Assembly (NCBI GenBank): GCA_022340775.1
Contig: JAJDNH010000166.1
Location: forward strand, 1 to 60,532
Source of the DNA: Acidobacteriota bacterium
Lineage (GTDB): Bacteria; Acidobacteriota; Thermoanaerobaculia; Thermoanaerobaculales; Sulfomarinibacteraceae
Direction of reading: 5' to 3'
Length of the DNA: 60,532 nt
Both the position numbers and the translations under genes were made by a program. Positions 1 through 8,280 of this stretch are shown one piece after another; the stretch's first letter is position 1, and each line of letters opens with the position of its first letter. The notes under the pieces were generated by a model. It did not search any database and was not told where the DNA came from. It saw only the letters and a list, made by a program, of their open reading frames with translations.

Positions 1-71
1 GTCGCGCGGGGGTTCCGTATCACTCCTATGAGGGCTTCCCAGTGCTTCGGCTCCTCAAGCTGGGGGTGGAG

Positions 72-435
72 ATGAAGAGGAAACACCTGTTTGTTTTCTA
101 CTGCTCGCTGCTCGTGCCCATGAGTGTCCTAGCCCACATCATTCACTCGCAATCTACTGCGACCGGCGATACGCCAGCCACCGCCGTGCTCTTCGCGTCT
201 CGGTGTCCTCAACATACCGTCAAGTATGCCTGCGGCACCTCGATGCTCAGAACCCAGCGCTGACAAGCGTCTCGCCGGTCTCGCTACGATCGCTCATGAA
301 TAATGCGGGCCAGCCGGCATCGGAGCGGGGCGCGCCACCGGCCTGCCTGCGCTCGGCGTGCTTCTCGGCATAGCCATCGGTATTGAGGTCTCCTACCTTC
401 TGTTGCGCTTCACCTCCCCCGGCGACACCCCGTAG
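72..435 (+). pseudogene. Small two-helix membrane protein gene split by a MITE-like insertion
   Basis: An ATG at 72, after a purine-rich GGGGGTGGAG, opens a signal-like hydrophobic N-terminus (MKRKHLFVFYC...) that runs into the repeat at 131. After the repeat, a second hydrophobic stretch (GVLLGIAIGIEV...) in another frame ends at TAG 433-435. Removing exactly 131..311 (181 bp) joins CT to AGCC and gives one continuous 60-residue frame with two hydrophobic segments and a natural stop. Seen: both halves and the arithmetic of the join. Inferred: this was one gene that the repeat entered. No family is recognised. The present frame reads through the repeat and stops at 263, so any product today would be chimeric. 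Confidence 0.45.
131..311 (-). repeat. MITE-like element, copy 1 (181 bp)
   Basis: Full-length copy in reverse orientation relative to the copies at 41068 and 54538. Its ends are imperfect inverted repeats (AGCCCACATCATTCACT at the left; the complement of GGCCCGCATTATTCATG at the right). It carries the shared core ending in CGATCGTAGCGAG (read on the minus strand) and a central hairpin at 196..245. The tetranucleotide AGCC lies at 131-134 and again at 312-315. One of these is inside the inverted repeat, so a target duplication cannot be claimed. There is no ORF of transposase size, so any movement would need help from elsewhere. Confidence 0.8.
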
Positions 436-605
436 CCCCGACCGGGCCTCACCTGGGCCAGGGCTGCAGCGCCTCCCCGCCCTTGCTACAGTTGCTGTGC
501 AGGAAACCTGGACCGAATGAGCGAGCACAAGAACGAACCCGACCGGTGCTCGAAACGGCAGGGAGCGGAACCGCCCGAGCCGGAGGGCCTCGTGAGGCGA
601 GCGGA

Positions 606-1880
606 ATGAGAGCCGATTCAAGACATGAAACGGTTTCCTCCGGCCTGCCTCCCCGGCGAGCGGGGTTGAGCACCCGATCCATTGCCGCGGTCATCCTCTT
701 CCTGGGCCTCGTCTACGTCGGGGTCGTGTTCGGCTTCGGATACGGGGGCCATGTGAGCGAGACGATGCTCTCGCTGCAGGACGCCCGGCAGTACCAGGCC
801 GTCGCCGACTGGCTCGTGAACGAGCAGCCGACACGGGCGACGCTCATCCGACCGCTCCTCTACCCCGTCGTGCTCGCCCTGATCGAGCCTGCCGCAGGAA
901 TCCGCGGCGTCTGGATCGTGCAGGCTCTGTTCTGGCTCGCGGGCGGGTTGCTGCTCTTCAGCGCGCTCCGGACCTTCACGCAGCGGACGGGGGCGGCCGT
1001 CGTCGGGTTGCTGCTCTACGCCACCAACCTGACCCTGGTCCTGCTCACTCTGCATGCGATGCCCGAGACACTCGTCACCTTCGGACTCACGGCCTACGTC
1101 TGGGTGGTCGCCGCCCGCCGCCGCCTCGGGACCGACCGCGCGCTCCTGATCCTGCTCGCGCTGTCGGCGGTCCTGGCCGCGACCAAGCCCTCGTACGTCG
1201 GCCTGTTCCTCGTCATCGCCGCCATCGAGGTCGTACGTCTCGTCCGGCTGTCCTCGTCGCGCGCCACACGTGCGGCCTGGATCGTGGCGGCCTGTCTCCC
1301 GGTGCTCCTCCAGCTCGGGATCATGGGGATCCGCCACGGTGTGCTCGGCCTGTCGACGATCGGCGGGGCGGCGGTCCGGCGCTACTCGGGGGCCGAGCTC
1401 TACCGTGAGCTCCACGGCGGGTCGCTCGGCGAAGCGCGAGCGCAGGTCGAGCCGATGAGCAGCGGGCAGCTGGCGAGCATGGCTCTCGATGCGCCGGGCA
1501 CGACCGTCCGCGTCTGGCTGCGGCTGGTGCGCGAGAACATCAGTGCAAGGTCCCCGGTCACGGACATCCCGGCAGGTCATCCCGCCCTTTCCGGGCTCAT
1601 GCAGAGGATCAACGCGGGCTACCTCGTCCTGCACCTGGTCATGATCCTCCCGACCCTCGCCCTGCTGGCCATCCTCGTCAGACGACGGCGCGTCCAGGAG
1701 CTGACCCGGCTCGCGCTGCTCGCCGTTCCGGTCGTCTGCGTGATGGCGACCGCGGGCCTGACCTTCATGCAGGGGGACCGGATCGTGCTGCCGTCTTTGC
1801 CGGTGTGGATCAGCCTCTACGCCGTGGTCCTCGCCTCCTGGTGGAGAATGTTCTCGCGCAGAGGCGACTCGAGCCGGTAG
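606..1880 (+). CDS. GT-C-like multi-span membrane protein (putative glycosyltransferase)
   Basis: A protein of about 424 aa with roughly nine or ten hydrophobic segments spread over its whole length. The first helix is followed by an outer loop with an Asp-containing LQDARQY stretch and later RPLLYPVV. That arrangement is typical of GT-C enzymes (ArnT/PMT-like), which use polyprenyl-phosphate sugars, where an acidic residue in the first loop is functional. I chose ATG 606, preceded by GAGGCGAGCGGA. An upstream ATG at 483 in frame would add 41 polar, Arg-rich residues with no Shine-Dalgarno. Family membership is inferred from topology and loop pattern only; substrate unknown. The gene ends 85 bp before a convergent vWA gene, with a strong hairpin between them. 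Confidence 0.6.
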   Translation: MRADSRHETVSSGLPPRRAGLSTRSIAAVILFLGLVYVGVVFGFGYGGHVSETMLSLQDARQYQAVADWLVNEQPTRATLIRPLLYPVVLALIEPAAGIRGVWIVQALFWLAGGLLLFSALRTFTQRTGAAVVGLLLYATNLTLVLLTLHAMPETLVTFGLTAYVWVVAARRRLGTDRALLILLALSAVLAATKPSYVGLFLVIAAIEVVRLVRLSSSRATRAAWIVAACLPVLLQLGIMGIRHGVLGLSTIGGAAVRRYSGAELYRELHGGSLGEARAQVEPMSSGQLASMALDAPGTTVRVWLRLVRENISARSPVTDIPAGHPALSGLMQRINAGYLVLHLVMILPTLALLAILVRRRRVQELTRLALLAVPVVCVMATAGLTFMQGDRIVLPSLPVWISLYAVVLASWWRMFSRRGDSSR

Positions 1881-1912
1881 CAGCCCACCCGCGCAGCAAG
1901 GTGGGAATAGTG

Positions 1913-1938
1913 AGGGACCGGGGCGAGCCCCGGTCCCT
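1913..1938. terminator. Hairpin between convergent genes
   Basis: A near-perfect 26-nt palindrome with arms AGGGACCGGGGC and GCCCCGGTCCCT around a GA centre. It lies between the stop at 1880 (plus strand) and the stop at 1965 (minus strand). No long T-run follows on either side, so it is either a bidirectional terminator of a GC-rich genome or an mRNA 3'-end barrier. Confidence 0.6.
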
Positions 1939-1964
1939 GTTGCGATCTCGAAAGGTGCGGGCGC

Positions 1965-4244
1965 TCACTCCTTCGCGGGCTGGTTCTTCTGGAGGTCCCT
2001 GGCCTGCCGGATCATGTCGCCCAGCTCCTGCACCCGCGGGTCGCCGGCCAGGTGGCCCCGCAGCCGATCCAGGTGGCTCAACACCTCGCCGAGGGTATCG
2101 TGCTTGGCCCAGAAGGAGTGCTTGAGGATCTCCGCGAACTCGCCGACCACGGACGCGAGCTGCAACCGGGACGAAGCGTCGTCCCAGCTGCGCGCCAGGT
2201 CACGGGCCCGCAGGCGGCGCTCGATCTCGACGAAGTCCTCACGGCCCGTGGGCCGATAGCGCAGCCGCAGAGTCGCCACCAGGCGGTGACCCGGGATGCG
2301 CGGCTTCAGCTTGACCTCGTACAGCGCGGTCACGGTCTGCCCGGCGCCGACCTCGCCGGCGTCCACGGTCGGGTCGCGGAACCTGTTGTCGGCGATGTCG
2401 CGGTTCTCGTAGCCGAGCAGGCGCCAGCGCTCGACCGTCTTGGGGTCGAACTCGACCTGGGAGCGCGCGTCGTGGGCGATGGTCAGGAGGGTCCCAGTCA
2501 GCTCCTCGACGAAGATCCGGTGGGCCTCCTCGAAGTCGTCGACGTAGGCGTAGCGACCGTCGCCGGTGTCGGCCAGGCGCTCCATGAGGGTGTCGTTGTA
2601 GTTGCCCATGCCGAAGCCAACGGTGGTCAGCTCGACGCCCTTGGCGGCGTCCTGACGGATCCGCTCGAGGATGGAGTCGGCGCTCGTATTCCCCACGTTT
2701 GCCACGCCGTCGGAGCACAGAATGACGCGGACGATCGACTTCCGGGATGCCTCGCTCTCTTCGGAGCCGTCGCGGTACTGCTCCGCCATCCGGTAGGCCA
2801 GGACCAGCCCCTGCTCGGCGTTGGTCGAGCCGCCGGGCCGGAGGCGGTCGATGGCCTGCCGGATCGCCTCGTGATCGTGTGTCGGCTCGAGCAGCACCCG
2901 CCCCTGGGAGCCGTACACCACCAGGCCGACCCGATCGTCGGGGCGGAGCTGGTCGAGCAGGGCCTCGAGGGCGCGCTTGACCAGCCCGAGGCGGTTCTCG
3001 CGGGCCATCGAGCCCGACACGTCAACGGTGAAGATCAGCAGGGCGGGCGGGCGGGCGGAGGCGTCGACCTCGCGTGCGGCGATGCCGAAGCGCAGGATGT
3101 AGGAGCGCTCCCGGTCGCCGAACGGGTCGGGGGCGCCCTCGGCGGACAGGCGGAAGTCGTTGCGGCGCGGCGCCGGGTCGCCGTAATCGAAGGCGTTGAT
3201 GAACTCCTCGACGCGGATCGCCGAGGGCGGCGGCAGGTGGCCGTCGTGCAGGTAGCGGCGCGTGATGGTGTAGGAGCCCGTGTCGACGTCGAGGCCGAAG
3301 GTTGAGAGACGGTCGTCCTCGGTGTCGACGAACGGGTTGACGCCCGCGGAGCTGAAGAAGACATCGCCGTACGGCTGGTCGTTGGGCTCGGTGGTGCCGC
3401 CGGTGGAGGGCGGTACGGGCTGAGCGTTTCCGACTGCAACCTCGGAGTAGAAGGCGGGCTGCCCTTTTGCTTTCTCTTGGGGCACCGTCTGGGGGCTCAG
3501 CGTCGCGAGAGTAGGAGGTGTCGGCACCACGCCGGACACCACGACCTCTTCTTTGAACGCCGACTTCAGGGTCACGTCGACGCTCTCGTTCTTCTTCCCC
3601 ACCTCGAGGTCGCGGCGCTGCACGGTCTGGTAGCCCGGCAAGGAGACGTCCGCCCGGTAGCGGCCCGGCTCGAGGTTGTTGACGCTCACCTTGCCCTCGG
3701 CGTCGGTCATCTTGGACTGCTCCTTCGGCATCTCCGGGGAGGAAAGGACGACGGTCGCACCGGGCAGAGGCCTCTTCCCCACGTCGCTCACTTGCAGGGT
3801 CAGGCCGCCGACTGCCTTGGAGGTTGCTGCCGGCGTCGACCGCGCGGGCTTGACCGGCTCTACGTCTGCTGTCTCATGGCCCTGTCCGACCGGCACTCGC
3901 GAAGCCGTCGGAGTGTCAGCGGGCTGTGCGGACCCTGCCTCCTGAGGAGTCGGTACGGGCGCCGGCAGCTGCTGCGGGCGCACATGGATCGGCCTCAGGG
4001 TCTTCTCACCGGGACCCGTCGGGCCCATCTTCCAGGTCACGACGCCGGTCAGGGCGAGCAGGAGGACGGCGGCGGCCGCCGCCCACCACTGGTAGCGTAT
4101 GCCCCGGCGGGGGCGGAAGGCGCCGTTCTTGTCGGCGTCCAGGTCTTCGGGGATCTCCTCGATGATCCGCTTTGTGAGCCCTTCCGGGGGCTCGGGCACG
4201 GAGATGTCTCGGAGCCGGCGCTCGATGTCGTCGGTGCGTTTCAT
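1965..4244 (-). CDS. vWA-domain membrane protein (YfbK-like) with anti-sigma-like N-terminus
   Basis: 759 aa. Residues 1-50 are polar and cytoplasmic-looking, and 52-71 form one membrane helix. About 75-140 is a Pro/Thr-rich linker and about 143-225 a carboxypeptidase-regulatory-like beta domain. From about 310 comes a YfbK-type N-terminal region and then a vWA domain with an intact MIDAS (DVSGSM starting at Asp408). A C-terminal region of the type found in YfbK proteins follows. The ATG at 4244 overlaps the stop of the upstream sigma gene as ATGA, so the two are translationally coupled. This suggests the protein's cytoplasmic end acts as anti-sigma factor while the periplasmic part senses or binds. 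A longer frame to 4616 exists but overlaps the sigma gene. Confidence 0.85.
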   Translation of the reverse strand: MKRTDDIERRLRDISVPEPPEGLTKRIIEEIPEDLDADKNGAFRPRRGIRYQWWAAAAAVLLLALTGVVTWKMGPTGPGEKTLRPIHVRPQQLPAPVPTPQEAGSAQPADTPTASRVPVGQGHETADVEPVKPARSTPAATSKAVGGLTLQVSDVGKRPLPGATVVLSSPEMPKEQSKMTDAEGKVSVNNLEPGRYRADVSLPGYQTVQRRDLEVGKKNESVDVTLKSAFKEEVVVSGVVPTPPTLATLSPQTVPQEKAKGQPAFYSEVAVGNAQPVPPSTGGTTEPNDQPYGDVFFSSAGVNPFVDTEDDRLSTFGLDVDTGSYTITRRYLHDGHLPPPSAIRVEEFINAFDYGDPAPRRNDFRLSAEGAPDPFGDRERSYILRFGIAAREVDASARPPALLIFTVDVSGSMARENRLGLVKRALEALLDQLRPDDRVGLVVYGSQGRVLLEPTHDHEAIRQAIDRLRPGGSTNAEQGLVLAYRMAEQYRDGSEESEASRKSIVRVILCSDGVANVGNTSADSILERIRQDAAKGVELTTVGFGMGNYNDTLMERLADTGDGRYAYVDDFEEAHRIFVEELTGTLLTIAHDARSQVEFDPKTVERWRLLGYENRDIADNRFRDPTVDAGEVGAGQTVTALYEVKLKPRIPGHRLVATLRLRYRPTGREDFVEIERRLRARDLARSWDDASSRLQLASVVGEFAEILKHSFWAKHDTLGEVLSHLDRLRGHLAGDPRVQELGDMIRQARDLQKNQPAKE

Positions 4245-4852
4245 GATTTCACCTCCAGCGTGTCCCTGAGGATCGCCAGAGCCTTTCGCAGCCTCTTGCG
4301 CAACGCCTGCTCGGAGATTCCTTCCGCCGCCGACAGCTCCCGGACCGGCACCTCGCCCCAGAAGCGTGCGGCGACGAGCCGCCGGTGGGGATCGGGGAGG
4401 CCGAGAACCGCCCGCATGAGCCTCTCGTCCTGCTGGGCGCGCTCGGTCAGCGCCTCGGCGTCCGGATCCTCGCTGCGGACCCGGGCGGCGAGCCCATCCT
4501 CCATCGGCACCACCGGCCGCGGCCGCCGCCGGTGGTTGAGCCAGGTGGTGTAGGCGATGCGGAACGCCCAGGTGGAGAAGGCACTGCGGCCGTCGAAGCT
4601 CGGCAGGGCGGCCCACGCCTTGCGGTACGTCTCCTGGGTCAGGTCCGCGGCCACCTCCTCCTCGCCGCCGGTGAGGCGGAAGAGGAGTGCCCAGATCCGG
4701 CGGTAGGTGTGACGAACCAGCTCCTCGGCGGCGCCCCGGTTTCCGTTGCGCAGGCTCGCCAGAAGAACGTGTTCGTCCGCCTGCCCGGGTGGTGCGCCGG
4801 CGGCCGGTTGATCCAAGGGCGGCGATTGGGTCATGATGGCTGCGATCCTCAT
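4241..4852 (-). CDS. ECF-type RNA polymerase sigma factor
   Basis: 203 aa with sigma region 2 (AADLTQETYRKAWAALPSFDGRSAF...) and region 4 (LPDPHRRLVAARFWGEVPVRELSAAEGISEQALRKRLRKAL) joined by a short acidic linker; no extra domain. It directs RNA polymerase to alternative promoters and is normally held by a co-encoded anti-sigma factor. The start at 4852 has AAAGAGG five bases upstream; a second ATG seven codons in is less well placed. The stop overlaps the start of the vWA gene (ATGA), so these two form one operon. I could not identify the target promoter motif. Confidence 0.92.
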   Translation of the reverse strand: MRIAAIMTQSPPLDQPAAGAPPGQADEHVLLASLRNGNRGAAEELVRHTYRRIWALLFRLTGGEEEVAADLTQETYRKAWAALPSFDGRSAFSTWAFRIAYTTWLNHRRRPRPVVPMEDGLAARVRSEDPDAEALTERAQQDERLMRAVLGLPDPHRRLVAARFWGEVPVRELSAAEGISEQALRKRLRKALAILRDTLEVKS

Positions 4853-4948
4853 GGTACCTCTTTGGACACCGGTCAGGCGAAAAGCGAAACCTGCAAAGGT
4901 CGCAGCCTGCCTCAGCCGCGGGCTCGGCAGAGCTGCAGGTGAGCCCTG

Positions 4949-5509
4949 ATGCTATGGGCGCTGCTCACTATCATCGGTCTGCTGACCCTGCCAATCGGAC
5001 GGGCGCAGATCTACCGCCTGCAGGGCAACAAGCTCAAAGTTCGGAGGCGAGCCGGTCCTGAGAACGCGATCTCGTTGGAGACGGATGTGGGCATCTTCAG
5101 CCTTAGCCCGAGCAAGAGAACGTTGTCATGGCGCGATGGCAACGGCATCACTCACGTGGTGCCGTTCGACCGCATCAGGAGAATCCGTCTCGACGCCGTC
5201 AACCGGGAGGACCTGATCACGGAGATCGGGCTGGGCTTCGAGCCCTGGGACCTGTTCGAGAGCTCCAAGGACGCGACCGAGTGGTGGACGGTCCTGCTCG
5301 AGCTCGACGACTTCGCCGAGGTGCCGCTGTTTCGCGTGGGTCAGTATCAGCACAGGGAGCTCCCCTACCAGTGGCTCATCGACCTCGAGAAGGCCGTCCT
5401 GGTCACGCTCGGGGCGATGAAGTACGTGGACGAGCGCGCGAGGCACGTCCGCTGGCAGATCAGGGACCTCTTCGCCGAGGCCGGCAAGTCGGACCTGATC
5501 GACGCCTAG
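4949..5509 (+). CDS. Hypothetical protein with N-terminal membrane anchor
   Basis: 186 aa. One hydrophobic helix (about residues 2-16) precedes a soluble part beginning YRLQGNKLKVRR, rich in beta-prone segments, then an amphipathic C-terminal half (LEKAVLVTLGAMKYVDERARHVRW). The pattern near ISLETDVGIFSLSPSKRTLSWRDGNGITHVVPFD resembles small PH-like membrane-anchored proteins, but that is only a resemblance. It is divergent from the sigma operon (97 bp apart) and convergent with the CARDB gene. The start at 4949 has AGGTGAG at a fitting distance. Function unknown. Confidence 0.6.
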   Translation: MLWALLTIIGLLTLPIGRAQIYRLQGNKLKVRRRAGPENAISLETDVGIFSLSPSKRTLSWRDGNGITHVVPFDRIRRIRLDAVNREDLITEIGLGFEPWDLFESSKDATEWWTVLLELDDFAEVPLFRVGQYQHRELPYQWLIDLEKAVLVTLGAMKYVDERARHVRWQIRDLFAEAGKSDLIDA

Positions 5510-5588
5510 GAACGGGTGCCGAACCTCTCTCCGGCAGCTCCTTCAGCCACCTCCCGTCCGTGGAGGGCGCCGTCTGCGGTACCCGCTC

Positions 5589-8099
5589 CTAGGGCGCCAC
5601 GGGCGCGACGTAGGTCGGGTCGCCGGTGGACTCGTCGATGACCGAGGCGTAGGTCGTCCAGTGCGTGGGACAGCCGCTGGTCAACCTGACGCGGATCCAG
5701 GCGCCGTTGATGACCGTGGACCCGAGACCCATGTCGGCGAAGATGTCGGTGATCTGGTCGAAGGCGCCCGAGCGGGTGTAGCTCTTGGTCGCCAGCAGCG
5801 TGCCTCCGCTGCTGTAGATGCTGACCTCAACGGTGAAGGAGCCCGAGGACGCCTGAACCAGGCCGAGGTTGGTGTGGTACTGGCCGGGGCCCGAGTGCAC
5901 CATGGGCAAGATGAGCTCGCTGGCGCAGCTCGAGCCGATCGGCTCGGCGGCGATCCCCTGACCGTACCGGCCGACCCCCGTCACGTCGTTGTAGGTCCGG
6001 GTGGTCACCACCGGTCCCGGCGAGTCGGCCACCACGTACATCATCCCGCTGGTCGGGCGAAGACCGGAGAGCGGATCGTCCATGAACCAGCCCTGGTTGG
6101 GGGACAGACTGATCGGACCGGCCAGCAGGACGCCCGGCCAGGAGGCTCCCTTGGCAACGTAGTAGACGTTGACGGTGTGGGTGCTGCTGTCGGGGTTGAC
6201 GACGGAGACCTGGGTCTTCCAGTTCGCGTGGTTGAGGCCGGTGAGCGACGCGACGGCGGCGATCAGCCAGTTGGTGACGCCGCCTCCACCGCCTCCGCTG
6301 CCGATGGTGATCTGGGCCACGCAGTAGTTGTCCGCCTCGCTGGTCTCGGGGACCTGGTTGCCGACGTCCGCCATGAAGCCGAGGTAGTAGACGCCGTCGG
6401 AAAGCCCGCTCAGTGGAACGGTCACGCTCTGGGTACCGCTGTCATAGCCGGCCGCCCAGCCTCCGGGCACGTCGAGGCCGCTGATCAGCTGGTCCGATCC
6501 GTCGAAGGTCTGGTCGGCGGAAACGAAGGTGCCCCACGAGAAGTAGGCCGCACCGGTGGCGCCGGTGTTCTGGGCGCGGTAGCTCAGCTGGACCGAATCG
6601 CTCGAGCTGGCATGGTCGGGAGTGACCGAGCACCCGGTGACCTTGAGGTTGGGCTTGGAGGAGCTGCCGACGACGGTGATCTGGTGGGCAGCCGTGTTGT
6701 TGCCTTCGTTGGTCTCGCTGACGGCGCCGCCGTTGTCGAGGAGAACGCCGACCCAGTAGGTTCCGGGCGCCACGCTCGCGGGGATGTTGACCTGGCGGGA
6801 GAAGATCCGGGCGCCGAACTGGTCTCCCGCTGAAAGGGTGCTCGACTCGGGAACGGTCTGCAGGAGCGTGTCGGAGGTGCTGATCCCGGCGTCGCTGGAG
6901 AGGTAGACGCCGGTGCTGAAAGCCGACCCGACGGAGCCGCTGCCACCGACGTGGGCCTCGTAGTAGTACCCGAGCTGTCCACCCACGGCCACGGTGTCGA
7001 AATCGCTGTCGACGCTGTCGGCCACCAGGTCGACAGTCCCGGTGCCTCCGCCGCCGGTGTTGTAGTAGAGGGTGATGGTCCACTGATCCAGGTAGGCATA
7101 CTCGGCGCCATAGAGGTTGCAGACGCCGAGCACGTAGTCGAAGTTGACCGGGAAGCCCGCCCAGTCCGGGAGGCCGGTCAGCGACCTGGTGTGCCAGTTG
7201 TGGCCCGAGTAGGTGCCGTTGTAGAGCGAGACCGTGCTGAGCCACAAGCTCCCCAAGCTGCGCGCCACCGATGACTTGTAGCGCGAGGTGTCGACCGAGT
7301 GGTAGACGGTGTAGCTGACGTCGAAGGTGGTGATGACGGCATCGGAGGGGGCGCTGGTCACCTGGAGGATCAGGCCGATCCACGACTCGCACACGTAGTT
7401 GGTGAAGACAACGTCGTAGGTGGTTGACGTTGAGACCTGTCCGCTCGCCAGCTCGGCCGACAGCGAGCTGGCCTGGATGAACGGCTCTTGGCGAACGGTC
7501 CAGGGGAGGATGGCGGGGAGGCGCGGGTCCGACTGCCGCAGCAGGAGCCGGCCCTGCTCGTCCCGCAGAACGGTCGCCCAGCGCTCCTCGGCGCCGGGGG
7601 CGAGGGTCAAACGGATCATCTTCTGGAGACGCGCGGCGCCGGCCGGGATCACGCGCGCCCCGTCAGCGCCGGCCACCAGCCACCAGTTGGCCTGCAGCTC
7701 GTCGCCGGTCTCGGGATCCGTCGCGAAGCTCGAGAGGACCCCACGATCTCCCGGCGCCAGCCCGCTCACATCCAGGGTCAGAGAGGTCGAGCCGGCGTTG
7801 GAAGCCCGGAGGACCCACCGCTCCGTGGCGTCCAGCGTAGCTCCCTGGGAGCGGGTCCACTCGTGTTCGAGACCGTTGGCCTCGCCCAGGCCCGCAGGCA
7901 GGGTCAGCTCGATGCGGTCGGCAGGCCGGAGCCGCCCGACGCTCACCGAAATGGACGAGGTGCCCGGGACTGGAGCGGCTGCCAGCTCCGGAAGGTGCAG
8001 CGGTGGCCGAGCCGAGTCGGCGGCCAGGCCGACCCCCACTATAAGCCACAAGGCACAGCCTGCAAGAGCGACGATGGGACGCGAGGGACCTCTTTCCAT
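5589..8099 (-). CDS. Secreted CARDB-repeat protein with C-terminal acidobacterial-type beta domain
   Basis: 836 aa. A signal peptide spans residues 1-27 (hydrophobic core ALAGCALWLIVGVGLA). The first 350 residues form a beta-rich region, followed by two CARDB-like modules. Each has the ending pattern typical of the family (VSETNEGNNTAAHQI and VPETSEADNYCVAQI). A Gly-rich linker then leads to a C-terminal module of about 210 residues (VASLTGLNHANWKTQVSVVN...). The last module ends ASVIDESTGDPTYV, which matches the ASVV.(D/E)DTGDATF endings of the secreted proteins at 15941 and 17010. CARDB modules are extracellular adhesion or binding folds. RBS CGGAGG precedes ATG 8099. The exact ligand is unknown. 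Confidence 0.75.
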   Translation of the reverse strand: MERGPSRPIVALAGCALWLIVGVGLAADSARPPLHLPELAAAPVPGTSSISVSVGRLRPADRIELTLPAGLGEANGLEHEWTRSQGATLDATERWVLRASNAGSTSLTLDVSGLAPGDRGVLSSFATDPETGDELQANWWLVAGADGARVIPAGAARLQKMIRLTLAPGAEERWATVLRDEQGRLLLRQSDPRLPAILPWTVRQEPFIQASSLSAELASGQVSTSTTYDVVFTNYVCESWIGLILQVTSAPSDAVITTFDVSYTVYHSVDTSRYKSSVARSLGSLWLSTVSLYNGTYSGHNWHTRSLTGLPDWAGFPVNFDYVLGVCNLYGAEYAYLDQWTITLYYNTGGGGTGTVDLVADSVDSDFDTVAVGGQLGYYYEAHVGGSGSVGSAFSTGVYLSSDAGISTSDTLLQTVPESSTLSAGDQFGARIFSRQVNIPASVAPGTYWVGVLLDNGGAVSETNEGNNTAAHQITVVGSSSKPNLKVTGCSVTPDHASSSDSVQLSYRAQNTGATGAAYFSWGTFVSADQTFDGSDQLISGLDVPGGWAAGYDSGTQSVTVPLSGLSDGVYYLGFMADVGNQVPETSEADNYCVAQITIGSGGGGGGVTNWLIAAVASLTGLNHANWKTQVSVVNPDSSTHTVNVYYVAKGASWPGVLLAGPISLSPNQGWFMDDPLSGLRPTSGMMYVVADSPGPVVTTRTYNDVTGVGRYGQGIAAEPIGSSCASELILPMVHSGPGQYHTNLGLVQASSGSFTVEVSIYSSGGTLLATKSYTRSGAFDQITDIFADMGLGSTVINGAWIRVRLTSGCPTHWTTYASVIDESTGDPTYVAPVAP

Positions 8100-8280
8100 G
8101 GTGCTCGACCTCCGTGTTGGAACTGTGGAATCAGTATCGCGCCGTCAGCCTGCCTTGGCAAGCAGCTCCCCGCGAGCGGTTCTATCGCGCCGGTACCGAG
8201 TCTCCGTGGATGGCACCCTGCGGTACCCGTCCCGACCGCCCTTTCGGTCGGCGACGCAAAGTGATACCCTGTCTCAAACA

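Noticed and set aside
42-263. A 73-codon frame through the first repeat
   Set aside because: Its second half lies inside the MITE-like element, which appears elsewhere in other contexts; annotated instead as a split gene plus repeat.
131-315. AGCC as a target-site duplication of copy 1
   Set aside because: The left AGCC is also part of the terminal inverted repeat and other copies do not show a matching flanking duplication, so it cannot be told apart from the repeat end.
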